Assembly (NCBI GenBank): GCA_028023455.1
Contig: JAQFVV010000071.1
Location: 6,094,650-6,158,649, forward strand
DNA: 64,000 nt
Source: Epiperipatus broadwayi
Taxonomy: Eukaryota > Onychophora > Udeonychophora > Euonychophora > Peripatidae
Reading direction: 5' to 3'
Under the pieces are notes generated by a model. It worked only from the letters and a program-made list of their open reading frames with translations, did no database searches and was not told the DNA's origin. Within the stretch, counting starts at the first letter, position 1, and the number at the start of each line of letters is the position of its first letter. The position numbers and the translations under genes were made by a program. Below are positions 49,910-60,427 of the stretch, in pieces.

Positions 49910-50105
49910 ACTGAACTGATTGCAGACCCATATAGCTATCTAGTTTGTTAAGCTGGATGTGAAGACATTACGTGTCTGAGAAATTTCATGCTTTCAAACT
50001 GATAGAAACATGTTTGATAAATCCTGATTTTAGAGTTAGTATTTAGATCTAGTTAAACATGTTTGATAAATCCTGATTTTAGAGTTAGTATTTAGATCTA
50101 GTTTC
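49910..50105 (+). repeat. Family F repeat with a 49-bp tandem duplication
   Basis: Matches 31960 and 54750. Positions 50006-50104 hold two near-identical 49-bp copies beginning 'aaacatgtttgataaatc', which points to a recent local duplication. Confidence 0.75.
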
Positions 50106-50152
50106 TGGTCTTCCAACCCTTCACAGATGTGAGCCAACTAGCTCAAAACCAT

Positions 50153-50262
50153 GGTCTGGAGGTGGGAGACAATGAAAGAGATATTGAATTCTATCTCTCT
50201 CGGTGTTTATGTAAACAAAGCTAGTTAGGAGCTATTGGTAAAGCTCCATCTAGTAATCATAT
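50153..50262. repeat. Single arm of the 49481 palindrome family
   Basis: 'ggtctggaggtgggagacaa' to 'aaagctccatctagtaatca' matches the right arm of 49481-49845, followed by (AT)n. Confidence 0.88.
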
Positions 50263-50985
50263 ATATATATATTATGTTTGTTGGTGTTTTACTGTATATA
50301 AATTTTTAATTAAACTGAATCAAAGTTATATACAAGCATCATTAAAAAAATATTGAATATATATTTCTGTTTAAAATGTAAATTATTTAGAGAACGTTAT
50401 TATCCATAAATTTCAATTTACATACATATACTCATTATTATAATCAATGTATTAAAAGAGAGATTATCTCTCCAGCCTTGTATAATTCATTAGTAGTTTA
50501 ATAACTATGGAGTGGCATATTCCCTCTGGCTGATATATTAGTTTCGCTCCAAAGTACAAACAGGGTTGGCAAAAGTATGTTTATAAACATCGGAGCTCCC
50601 AAGAGTAGGTGGATTCATTCAATTCTTGATTTTTTGTTCAACATTTAGAGTGTTTTTAATTCATAGCCTGAGGAAAGGTAATTTACTCCCCTTGTTATAC
50701 ATAGCTCTGTGCTGTATATCTTATTTGAAAGCCATAAAAAAATTTTATATATATTTCTTAGTTTAAAAGTGATGTTTTGTTAAAGAAAAGTTTTTTGCTG
50801 AAGAAATTTAAAAGATGGCATCGTCAATTATCAAGTAAACAGAAAAATGGATCAGCATATTTTGTAAGTAGATGTATTTGTGGTTCACAAATTGATTTGT
50901 ACAATCAATACAAAACTCATCTCTAAAGCATCCTCTTCCCACCCCACTATGAAGAGTGCCTGTATTTCAAATATTTACACATCGC
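50263..50985. other. A+T-rich DNA, nothing recognised
   Basis: No gene or known family. A C-rich patch 'cctcttcccaccccac' lies near 50931. Confidence 0.4.
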
Positions 50986-51302
50986 AATAATGTTGGCATC
51001 AGCATGGGATTTGGGATTTTCATCATCAGAGTTTCAGTGGTGTGGATTGCTGAAGAGTTGGAGGTTGGAGTAGATTGAAACCTGTCCATTAAAGTATGAA
51101 GATTTGCTATCTTAATATAAACTGAACACTAATTATATATGTGTTTGGGAGATGATAATCTGGACCAACTGATGAGTGTTGGTTCAGCAAGAAATACGTT
51201 TACTGGTGATTATCTATCTTTTCTACATGCGTGTGGTCATGTGATAGTGTGGATAGCTGAAGAGTGCTTGAAAGTCTGAGTTCAAATCACCTATATTTAT
51301 AA
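50986..51302 (+). mobile_element. Family D ribozyme-SINE
   Basis: A plus-strand copy very similar to 43146-43452, from 'ttggcatcagcatgggattt' to 'gagttcaaatcacctatat'. The ribozyme is at 51154-51213. Confidence 0.88.
51154..51213 (+). ncRNA. Type I hammerhead ribozyme motif, family D
   Basis: AUAAUC, UGG bulge, ACCAA; CUGAUGA; GUGUU-GGUUC-AGCAA; GAAA; UACGUUUA; CUGGU; GAUUAU. The core is intact. Stem I keeps most pairs, but the first pair is A-C. Confidence 0.65.
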
Positions 51303-52330
51303 ATGGCTGCTATATTTATGTCCGTAAAATTGAAAGAAAAAAATCATTTACATCAAATTTGATTTAAACTATTTGTATATTTTTCAGACATTCAAATCGT
51401 AAGTTTTATTTCCTATAATTCAACAAAACTATGTTTTGAAACCTGATAAACTTTAAAAATTAGCAGTCATAAATAAGTCTGCAATCCTTTGACAATAAAC
51501 TATTGAATATCCTAATGACAACATTACAACCGGTTTTATTCATTTTTATTAGCTATTTTATTGAAGCAAGTTGTATATTTTCAATAAATATGATTATAAA
51601 GCCAAACATCTGGTAACACTTTATGTCTTTTATAGAGATATAGTTGAATAAAAATGGGAAAATAATGGAAAACTGAGAGATATTAAAGGGAATTTAAATA
51701 GAGTATTTTCATTAGCGCTTGTTACATTTTTTAGAAAGTGTTAACTTAATCCCCCAGAGATCTACTAATGGTAGCCAGTATAAAATGTTTAGTCTTCAAA
51801 ATATAATTATTATTTAAAATTACTTTTAAAAATCCTATTAAATGTATCTACGCAGCATTTATCTTTTATATATCATTACGCATATTTTATACACCAAATT
51901 ATTTTCTACGTATTTTTTTTATTTATTAAAAGCCATCAAATAGACACTGAGTCTTACCGAGTAAATAAATGAATGGTATTTTGCTCTTTTCTAACAACCG
52001 GTTAATCGCACTCGAAAACTGAATTCAAATAGTTCTGTTTTTGCAACATCTATCCAGAAGCAGTTTGAAGGGACTACTAGATAATACATGTTGCAATCAT
52101 GATCAAAAAATAACTCTTGATTGTCAGTAGAGATGAATTACCATTTTAAAACAAACATAAAATACAATACCACAAAAAAAAAAAAAAATACAATGTAATG
52201 ACAATATTAATAATGAGAGTCAATTTCCTGTAGTTTAGATCAAAAATAGAATTTTACAAGCAAACTCATCCCTTGAATGTGTATTAAATGGATTATGTTC
52301 TGTACATGAGGAGACAGATTGACCTTAGGT
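51303..52330. other. A+T-rich DNA, nothing recognised
   Basis: No supported feature. An A run of about 15 lies near 52174. Confidence 0.45.
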
Positions 52331-52711
52331 CAACATGGGTGTGAGAAGATCTCGGCCTCAGGGTGGCCTTTGAGCATTCCATCATCAGATTTTCAATTGG
52401 ATGGACGGTTGGAAAGTTGGAGTGTGGAGTAGATTGAAGCCTGTCCATTAAAGTATAAAGATTGGCTATCTTAATATATATCTGAGCACTTATAGCATAT
52501 ATGTGTAGAGATGGTAATCTGGACCAACTGATGATTGCTGTTTTAGCATGAAATACAGATATTGGTGATTATTTATCTTTTCGACATATATGTGTTCAAG
52601 TGTATCAGTGTTATGAGATAGAGTGGAGAGTGGTGGGTCGTGTGCAAGTCTGTGCTCATATAAATAGGATGGGTCGTGTGAAAGTCTATGCTCATATACC
52701 CTATATATTAT
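52331..52711 (+). mobile_element. Family D ribozyme-SINE with internal 3' duplication
   Basis: Plus-strand copy. The segment 'gggtcgtgtg' plus 'aagtct' and 'gtgctcatata' occurs twice (about 52638 and 52676), so the B-box end is duplicated and its consensus is lost. Confidence 0.85.
52514..52573 (+). ncRNA. Type I hammerhead ribozyme motif, family D
   Basis: GUAAUC, UGG bulge, ACCAA; CUGAUGA; UUGCU-GUUUU-AGCAU; GAAA; UACAGAUA; UUGGU; GAUUAU. Stem I is fully paired in both helices, with a predicted cut after AUA. Stem II has a weaker closing pair. Confidence 0.72.
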
Positions 52712-52754
52712 ACAAACTCATAACGTTTGCTAGGATGTAGAATACTATTTATCC

Positions 52755-53380
52755 AATCATCTTTATTTTTAAACATTATCAATCCATTTTCTCTCCAAGT
52801 TTATTCCAGTGACTTATAATTCATAATCCTCATACTATTTAAGTAAGCTTTATTGTTTCATCTACTTACTTATAATATTTTTCTAGGTCTTTTAGAAAGT
52901 GAATCCATTTTAAAATTTCACTTGCTACATATAGCCATTTTTTTTAACAACATATTGAGCCCAGTTTCACTTTGATTTTTGAAAATCTTTCAATGACATT
53001 AGTATGCCTGTGTATTCTCTTGTATATACTTTTCACTTTTTAAATTCTAATATATATTTAATACTAAATAAAAGCAATGCCTAACGCTAACTGCAAAAAT
53101 TCAAACTTTTCTTTATTAAAAGATGGAGTGTGGCTGAAATAATATAGTAATGGGTCACATATTTTATTTGCTTTGTATTCGGTGTATTTCTTTTCATGAT
53201 ATGTCCAAGTTAAGAATTCATAAGTAACCACTAACAAAACACATTTACTAAAATCTTTTTTTAAAAAAGATATATAGACAGTTTATATATAAAAAAATAT
53301 TTCTACCAAAAGCATTTCATCCGAATTTAATTTTATAATTAATTTTATCTATTTCATTTATAATTTTACTGAGTGTATTT
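52755..53380 (-). pseudogene. Decayed LINE 3' fragment
   Basis: Aligns with the 3' part of the LINE on the minus strand: 'attatcaatccattttctct' at the 3' end, 'aggtcttttagaaagtgaat', and 'tctaccaaaagcatttcatc' corresponding to the GWSAFGRN block. Many indels. Confidence 0.75.
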
Positions 53381-53391
53381 TTAATATATGT

Positions 53392-53440
53392 ATTTCGTGC
53401 TCAACCAGCACTCGTCAGTTGGTTCAGATCCAATTATTGT
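53392..53440 (-). mobile_element. Family D fragment with ribozyme core
   Basis: Minus strand: ACCAA, CUGACGA, GUGCU-GGUUG-AGCAC, GAAA, UACAUAUA. The core is perfect, but the fragment stops right after the predicted cut site, so the 3' strand of stem I is missing. Confidence 0.7.
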
Positions 53441-53765
53441 TGGAAAATAAATATATTGTTGCATTAAACTTAAAATTTATTTATAAAATTATAATTTACC
53501 AATCGTCATGTTCCTACCTATCATTATAGTTAGATTCACAGTTGATAAAGAGTTTAAATATCCTCTATTTAAGCATTATTTGCATATAGCCCTGATAATA
53601 TGATTATATGCAAATAATGCATAAATAATATATTATGGTATCAATAAATTAAATCAACTCTGCTCTTTTTCATTTAATGACAGGTTTGTATTAGTATAAT
53701 TATATATAGCTTGCTGGGGATTTATAACTTCTTTAATTTTATTTATGTTAAACTATGATTTACAT

Positions 53766-53882
53766 GTCAAGAGTTGTTAGCCGAGCAGTCAGCGCAGCTG
53801 CCTTGCAAGCAAGCAGTTGGTTGCAGACGGTTGTTGCAGATTCGCCTCCCAGGCGATGCTATGACATATGGAAAGATAGAAT
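53766..53882 (+). mobile_element. Family A tRNA-like SINE (long type)
   Basis: A box 'gttagccgagcagtcagc', B box 'gcagattcgcctcccag'. Perfect 12-bp target duplication 'tatgatttacat' at 53754-53765 and 53883-53894. Confidence 0.92.
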
Positions 53883-53989
53883 TATGATTTACATTGTTTA
53901 TTTGCAAATATTTCTATTTTTTATCTCTAATATTACTCTCATTTTTATTTCTTCACTTTTAACTTTGCTGTCTTCAATCCCCTAAGTTG

Positions 53990-54560
53990 ATGTAGGTTAT
54001 GATTACCATGAGCCTTTTGTGCCATCATCTTCTTTTCTCCTGCACTGTCATGATGAGATTTTGTATTTTTTCCACCCAATTTATTAATTTAATTGTGCAT
54101 ACAAGTGGGCATTATCATGCAAAATATATGAGGCCCTTAATATTGGGAAAATGGTGAGGGAACATGTTTATTATTCATGGCATCAAATCAATCCTAGTGC
54201 TTTTATAAACAGAATCTTTCCAGAATGACAAATTTTCTGCTTTGTTTTTATGCATCTCCTTTTTTTTTTTTTTTGGCCAATAACAATCTTTTCAAATATG
54301 AACACTTTTTTATTAAATTATATTATCTCATGCTATGTTCAAAATAGATTAATTTCAACTTAATCGTCAAATAAAAGCCAGTTTTATCTGATTGTATTCA
54401 CACAGTTTTTGTGCAATCCATAGAATTTTCAGTCTTCATTGGCAACACAGTTCAGAAGCATTAATGTTTTTTTTTTATTGTCCAGTTTTTATATCCATAG
54501 AGAGTCTCAGGAAATATTATAGTTTGATCTATTTTTATATTTGTTTTTAAAGATATATTT
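53990..54560 (-). pseudogene. Possible relic of a second LINE family
   Basis: On the minus strand near 54540-54450 a frame reads IFPETLYGYKNWTIKK, resembling the conserved 'FPV-x-LYG-x-E-x-WT-x-KK' block after the RT of many LINEs. It does not align base for base with the LINE at 39765. Everything else is eroded. Confidence 0.45.
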
Positions 54561-54749
54561 CTATGCATGTTTAAATAAACAGCGGAGTACAATACTAAAA
54601 TATAAAATATTTTTATACAACAGCAATAACTGTATGTATATATAAATAAATGTAAAATAAATTTCCCATTAAAAATATATTATACATAAATTTTATATTA
54701 TAATAACAGTAAACAGTGACAGTAGGTATTAATATATGATGTATCTGAA

Positions 54750-54985
54750 CTTAGTTCAGTCCCATATGGCTATTGAAGTTAGACAGCTGGATTTGAAGAC
54801 ATATGGATGTCTGAAAATTTTCAACTTTTTTACTTAATAATTAACTATTAGATAAAGTGCTGGGCTTGACCTGGTATTTTAAATCTAATGTTTGAATATT
54901 CTAGCACCTCACTGAAGAAGCCAGAAAAAGAAACCGGTCTAAGTTGAGGATATTCTGAATAGCTTGTTAAGAGATTTTAGCAATC
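54750..54985 (+). repeat. Family F repeat with a CTGAAGA...GAAAC motif
   Basis: Shares 'catatggctattgaagtt', 'gaagacatatggatgtctga' and 'ttttaaatctaatgttt' with the other F copies. Its 3' part has CUCA-CUGAAGA, then AGCC-loop, GAAAC, CGGUC and UUGAGG, a hammerhead-like arrangement with an offset stem I. Confidence 0.6.
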
Positions 54986-55302
54986 TCATTAGATAACTAT
55001 ATTATATGTATATACCACAGTTTATATGTAACAAAATATAATAATTAAAGAGAAGGAATTTTGAGTGTGCAGTAATCATTATCAACTGGAGTACTACATT
55101 ACTTCAGTTGATGGTGATTTCATGTAATCAAAACTACTTCTCTTTACTTATAACTTTTTAATAGCATGAATATAGTTGAAATTGAAGTACTAAAAATCTC
55201 GAGCATACTAATTATATTTGAACTAATTGACTATAAATGTAAACTGTAGAAACAGCCCACCTACCTTTTAGTTTTGATCATAATATTTTTATGTTTGTTG
55301 AT

Positions 55303-55400
55303 GGTTAGTTCACATATAGCTCGCTGGGATCTTTCAGTATTTCCTATTAATTTCATCTATATTTATGCTGTTAAAAAGTTATATTTACATCTATTAATTG
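55303..55400. repeat. Short repeat matching the right flank of the hAT-like element
   Basis: 'gttcacatatagctcgctgg' and the following 70 bp resemble 56067-56130, and more weakly 53700-53750. An unidentified low-copy repeat. Confidence 0.5.
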
Positions 55401-55589
55401 AAGATTGATTTAATATTTAGAACTTTTCCCTCTAATTAGTTATAGTGATTTCTAAATAGCTTTATTGAGATTGTGTTAGTATATATATATCATGTTCTGC
55501 AAGTAAGCACATCAGTAAATATTATGCTTATATATGATCAAACCTAAAGTGTAGATGGGCTCATACATTTTATATTTACTAACAGTTAA

Positions 55590-56062
55590 CAGGGGTCCCC
55601 AACCCTATGCCCGTGGGCACCATGGCGCCCGCAGACCATTTTATGTGTGCCCGCCGCTATCCGAACACGATAAAAAATTATTTATCTGATACAAATAAAT
55701 TTAATTTTTTAATTTTTTTTATGAATTATTGTATTATATTGTAATCAAATTGTAGGGCATACTATACTTTTACAGCGTAAAAATATAAACGTCAATTATA
55801 TGTTAAAATTTAATTTTTGAAATAAATATTTTTTTGTACATTATGTGTATTATTAACAATATCCAACTATAAATTTACGTGTGATGTGATGTGATGTGAT
55901 GAACTGTGGCTTCTCCGTAAACGAAGTCAAGAATATCTCAGCAATTACGTCCAGATAAAAAATAAATGGTGCCCGCCACCTAGCTGAAAAAATAAATGGT
56001 GCCCGCCACCTGGCCGGTATTATGGAATGTGCTCTTAAGTGCAAAAAGTTTGGGGACCCCTG
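55590..56062. mobile_element. Non-autonomous hAT-like element (473 bp)
   Basis: Terminal inverted repeats 'caggggtccccaa' and 'ttggggacccctg' are perfect over 13 bp and typical of hAT elements. Subterminal 'gcccgc' motifs and a direct repeat 'aaaataaatggtgcccgcc' near 55960 and 55987 are also typical. No transposase is present, so it would need a hAT enzyme supplied elsewhere. The flanking 8-mers do not match clearly. Confidence 0.88.
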
Positions 56063-56130
56063 AGTTCGTTCATATACAGATCACTAGGGGTTTTCGGTAC
56101 TTCCTACTAATTTCTCTTCAATTATTAGAA

Positions 56131-56819
56131 ATATTGTTATTGTCTACTGTTATCATAATTTAACATTTACATATACTTACAATTATTGCTTTTATATAAA
56201 GATATTTTATTTTATAATTATGTGATTTATTTAAATAAATGAAAAAGCAGCATATTATTTCTTTCCATTTTTGATGATTTCTATGCAATATAATAATTAT
56301 GTAAATATATGAGTAACTTCTGGACACTTAATATATAGGACTTCTATAAATCCATTTACTTCTGTTTCTAATCACGACTCAATCCTTTTTTCTTTTCAAA
56401 AATATACAGTACATATAGCCATATAATTCTATAATTAAAACGACTTATTTTCAAAAACTTTATTTGATGTATATATACATCCACCCATTTCCAACGTTTC
56501 GACTATCTTTACTCTATAGTCATATGATTTGAGAAAGAGGACACTCTGAGGAAGGTATTTGATATTTTTCTGAAACGTCAGCATTTGACTTTTTCACTAC
56601 ACGGAATATCCTGCAAATAGTAATAATAATATGACATCTTTTATCCGTGAAAATATTAGAATTAACATATATATATATAGTTACAAGATTTACATAAAGA
56701 ATTTATCATTTTTGGTAGTTAATAAGTATCAAGATTATTAATTCAAAGGTATGATAGATTATAAAAAATTATAACATATGATGATAATTATTATGAATTA
56801 ATATAGGAAATCAATAAAT
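56131..56819. other. A+T-rich DNA with GAAAC-type motifs
   Basis: Near 56490-56600 there are two outward hairpin motifs: 'caacgtttcgactatctt' (minus-strand GAAACGUUG) and 'ctgaggaagg' followed by 'ctgaaacgtcag' on the plus strand. They resemble the hammerhead-like motifs of Penelope-type repeats. No coding sequence was seen. Confidence 0.4.
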
Positions 56820-56930
56820 AATTGAATGACATTTCTTCATGGGAATCCATAAGACTTTTCAAGTTAAAAACTGAAATTGATCCAATGATCTTCAGTATCT
56901 GACATTCTCCCACCATTCTAAATGAAGCAG
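56820..56930 (-). mobile_element. Family B SINE fragment
   Basis: 'aactgaaattgatccaatga' and 'ctcccaccattctaaatga' fit a worn minus-strand unit just upstream of the array. Confidence 0.6.
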
Positions 56931-57702
56931 GACATAAAGGGTATTTTTTTAGGTATATTTAATATGACTGCATGTTTTAAAGATATAAATAGAAATATCT
57001 CACAAAGGTAAATGATCCCTAGATGTATTTTACGATAAATCATCACCCTTCAGTCAGTGCGGTTCTCAATCTTCTATAATAAATAATTGAATAACTTTAT
57101 TGCTTAGGAGTTCAGTAGAAGTATGAGTTCCAGACCTGGAAATGATCCATGAATCATATGTTGCAGAGTTCTGAGTCTCTGCCACAGCACTAAACCATGC
57201 AGAGTAATTTAAGGGCTTTATTGCACAGGCAATATGTAAAATGTTGGGTGCTAGAAGTCTCAGAATTGGAATCAATCCAGGAATCTTATATTCCAGAGTT
57301 GGAAACTCTTTCACTGCATTAAACCATATGAAGTCAAAAAAATAGGTGAATGGGTTTATTGTTGAAGTTTGTAAAATGTTGGAGTGCCAGAAACTTGGGC
57401 ATGGGAAGTGCCATCACTGGATTTAATCTAATGACCTTACACTCCAGGATATGATTCACTACCACTGTTTGAAAGTTCATAATAAGTTTGGAAGAGAACT
57501 GAAATTGAACCAAGGATCTTAAATTCCAGGGTATGACCCTCTACCAGTGCTTAAAACACCCATGGAAAATAACTGAATGACTTTATTGCTTGAGAGTTCT
57601 TAATAAGTTTGAGCACTGGAAGAGAACTGAAATCGATCCAAAGATCTTACACTCTGGTGTGACCCTCTACCACTGCACTAAAATACTCTTGGAAAAATAA
57701 CT

Positions 57703-58099
57703 ACTAAACATCACATGATCACCATTTCTTATGCTTGCTCATAACTGTTATTAAAACAGGCAAAACTCTCCATGCAGTAGTGCCACTCAGTGCAAACTGG
57801 AGTAATCAATGGATACCAGAAGGCCTGTGCATAAAATCCATATCTAGTGCCCCTCATCCAATATTCTCAGACTAGTTTCTAGCTTGTTGATTTCATCAGT
57901 GAGAGGCTTTGGATCTGAGATTAGATTCTAAGATCTAGATGCAGTGCTCTCAGATCCAAAGCTCCTCACTGATGAAAGCCACAAGCTAGAAACTAGTCTG
58001 GGGATATTGGATGAGTAGGCACTAGATAGAGATTTTATGCACAAGCCTTCTGGCATCCATTGATTACTCTGGTTGGCACTGAGTGGCACTACTGTATAA
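57703..58099. mobile_element. Family C foldback, inserted in the family B array
   Basis: Left arm from 'actaaacatcacatgatc', right arm truncated at 'ggcactactgtat'. 'aaaaataact' at 57693-57702 and 58100-58109 is the target duplication. Removing the element restores a normal family B unit ('aaaaataactgaatga'). Both arms have ribozyme-like cores. Confidence 0.93.
57962..58005 (+). ncRNA. Hammerhead-like ribozyme core, family C
   Basis: UCCUCA, CUGAUGA (57968-57974), A-AGC-CACAA-GCU-A, GAAA, CUAGUC, UGGGGA. Stem I is six pairs including one G-U. The opposite arm's minus-strand core has UCUCA pairing with UGAGA, a matched change on both strands of stem I. Confidence 0.57.
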
Positions 58100-58378
58100 A
58101 AAAATAACTGAATGATTTTATTGTTTGAGAGTTCATAATAAGTTTGAACACTGGAAGAGAACTGAAATCGATCGAAGGATCTTACATTCCAGAGAGTGAC
58201 CCTTGATTACTACACTAAAACATACATGTCAAAAGAACTGAATAGCTTTATTCTTGAGAGTTCATAAGAAATTTGAGTACAGGAAGTGGCAGAACTGGAA
58301 TCGATTCATGGATCTCAAACTCCAGAATCTCACACTTTAACTATTGCACTAAACCACAGTTCTGATGAAATTAAATCA

Positions 58379-58836
58379 ACAGGAAACTCTCCATACAGTA
58401 GTGCCACCCATTGCAAGCCAGAGTAATCAGTGAATGTGAGAAGGCTTGTGCATAAAATTCCTATCTAATGCCTACTAATCCAATATCTCCAGACTAATTT
58501 CTGGCTTATGGCCTTAATCAGTGAGGAGTCTCGGATCTGAGAGAACTGCACCTAGATCTCAGTATGGCTGCAGGAGAGTTGCATTAGATCCTAAGATCTA
58601 GGTGCAGTGGCCATCCTAAGATCTAAGTGCAGTGCTCTCAGATCCGAGACTCTTCACTGATTAAGGCCATAAGCCAGAAATTAGTCTGGGGATATTGGAT
58701 GTTTAGGCACTAGATAGAGATTTTATGCACAAGCCTTCTGACATCCATTGTATACTCTTGCTTGCATTGAGTGGCACTACTATGGAGAGTTTTGCCTGTT
58801 GAATAACAGTTATGAGCAAGGATAAGAAACAATGAT
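58379..58836. mobile_element. Family C foldback, large central region
   Basis: The most complete palindrome of the family, about 460 bp, with a centre near 58565-58600 where 'agatcctaagatct' motifs are repeated. Flanks 'tgatgaaattaaat' (58365) and 'tgatgaagtttaat' (58837) match at 12 of 14 positions. It lies directly after the family B array. Confidence 0.88.
58651..58693 (+). ncRNA. Hammerhead-like core, family C, mutated
   Basis: UCUUCA, CUGAUUA (conserved G8 changed to U), A-GGC-CAUAA-GCC-A, GAAA, UUAGUC, UGGGGA. The fold is kept, but the G8 change should abolish cleavage. Confidence 0.5.
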
Positions 58837-58850
58837 CATGTGATGAAGTT

Positions 58851-59696
58851 TAATACAATAGGAATGTCCAAGAAGTTTTATGATAGTTTGATACATATGT
58901 TTCTTAATTACTGCAGTTATATTAAAACTTCATTACAAACTCTACATTTAACTTTGATCATCATTTTTGCTACGTAACGTGCAAATGCAGCAAGCTGATG
59001 TATGTTTAATGTTTCCAAACATTCTCTTTTTTCACTAACGATTTATTATTTATTGCTATTTTGAAACTTGTGAAGGTGCGATGTTACAATTTTACTTCAT
59101 CAATAATACACTCTTCAATTTTAACATCATATTTATCAAAACAGAAGACCTCATTTAATTAAAAATAGTTGTAAAAACTAATTACTTCACAAATAAATAT
59201 ATATAAAAAAACCCTTCCTGGCTTATGATTAATTGTCATTACCTGCTATGATATTTTTTTTTTTGTGTGATGATTAAAATTTTACTTAATGAGGAATAAG
59301 ATTAAAAATGTTTTATGTTGTAATTAATTTTCTCTCAAAATGGTTATCTTACATGTCTTCAAACAATCATTTACTAAGTTAATGATTATTAGTCTGTGTG
59401 CTAAAATTTATTTTTAATTACGAAAACCAAGAAATGTATGTGTAATTAAAAGAAATGATACATATTGGTCTTAAATATGATTTTTAAAATTAATCATTTA
59501 ATTAAAATGCAGACACTATTTAAAGCTATGCTGCGTGCCAAGCTTCGATTAATGATACCACTTTGAATAAACCTAATTATTTTTTATTATAATCCAAAAG
59601 ATTAAAATCAAAAATTTAACATATGTAAAACGTAATAATCAAATTATAAAAAAGCTTTAGCTTCTCTGTAAAATTAATACATTGTACAGGCTTATG
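58851..59696. other. A+T-rich DNA, nothing recognised
   Basis: No gene or family copy identified. Confidence 0.45.
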
Positions 59697-59996
59697 TAAT
59701 ATATGCGGGATTCGAACTCAAACGTTCACACGACTTGCAACTCTCAGTTGCCATCTTATATAGCTGACCCACCTGATCACACGCATGTTGAAAAGATAAA
59801 TAATCACCAATATATGTATTTCGTGCTAAACCAGCATTCATCAGTTGGTCCAGATTACCATCTCCACACACATATATACAGTCAGTGCTCAGCTTTATAT
59901 TATGATAGCCAATCTTCATACTTTAATGGACAGGTTTCAAACTACAACTCTTCAGTCTTTTATTTCATTGAAAATCTGATGATGGAATGTTCAGTT
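59697..59996 (-). mobile_element. Family D ribozyme-SINE, best preserved copy
   Basis: Minus-strand copy of 300 bp. From its 5' end: 'gaacattccatcatcagat', 'tgaaacctgtccattaaag', ribozyme (59800-59859), 'cttttcaacatgcgtgtgat', tRNA-like region and B box 'gagttcgaatcccgc'. A hairpin-containing 3' end resembles that at 24480-24520. Confidence 0.92.
59800..59859 (-). ncRNA. Type I hammerhead ribozyme motif, family D (best copy)
   Basis: Minus strand: GUAAUC, UGG bulge, ACCAA; CUGAUGA; AUGCU-GGUUU-AGCAC; GAAA; UACAUAUA; UUGGU; GAUUAU. All core bases are present and stem I pairs fully in both helices. Cleavage is predicted after AUA. The only blemish is A rather than G at 10.1 (consensus GUGCU with AGCAC). 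Stem III has just one or two pairs, as known for hammerheads of retroelements that work best as dimers. Confidence 0.75.
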
Positions 59997-60154
59997 AAAG
60001 TAATTTTAAAATAATAATAAAAAAAGAGAATTTAATTTATAAAAACTAAATATTACATATCATTAGCCTAGCAATTAGATTGACCGGCAACATTTCCTTC
60101 TTCCGTAGGATTTACTTTGAAGTACATATATATTTTAACCATTAAAAAAAAAAA

Positions 60155-60255
60155 AACAATATATGGCTTTATTGCTTGGGAATTGATAAGAAGTTTGAAC
60201 ATCAGAATCGATCCTGGGATCTCCCTATCTCAAGTCAGCTGCAGGATATTTTAGC
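60155..60255 (-). mobile_element. Family B SINE fragment
   Basis: 'ggctttattgcttgggaatt', 'aagaagtttgaacatcag' and 'aatcgatcctgggatct' match one minus-strand unit lacking its 5' end. Confidence 0.7.
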
Positions 60256-60427
60256 CATTATTTTATATAAAAAATAAAATATTTTTAGCCCTGTCGAGGT
60301 CAGAGTCAAAAAAATGTCATCAGAGATTGCGTATATCTGAGAGCTACATTTATTAATAGCACATGTTGAAATGTGTGTGGGGGGGGGGATAAAAATTTTC
60401 TTTTAATACCTATATATATATAACACG

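Larger units (their letters stand above)
57060..58362 (-). mobile_element. Family B SINE tandem array (about 7 units), split by a foldback
   Basis: Units of about 125-140 bp on the minus strand, ending near 57202, 57336, 57470, 57552 and 57690. A family C element (57703-58099) splits the array, and two further units end near 58222 and 58362. The best unit contains 'gaaatcgatccaaagatctt' and 'gaccctctaccactgcacta'. As in the array at 8690, neighbouring units are as different from each other as from distant arrays. Confidence 0.85.

Noticed and set aside
53755-53985. 76-residue frame beginning MIYMSRVVSRAV
   Set aside because: It reads through a family A SINE and its tail. Accidental.
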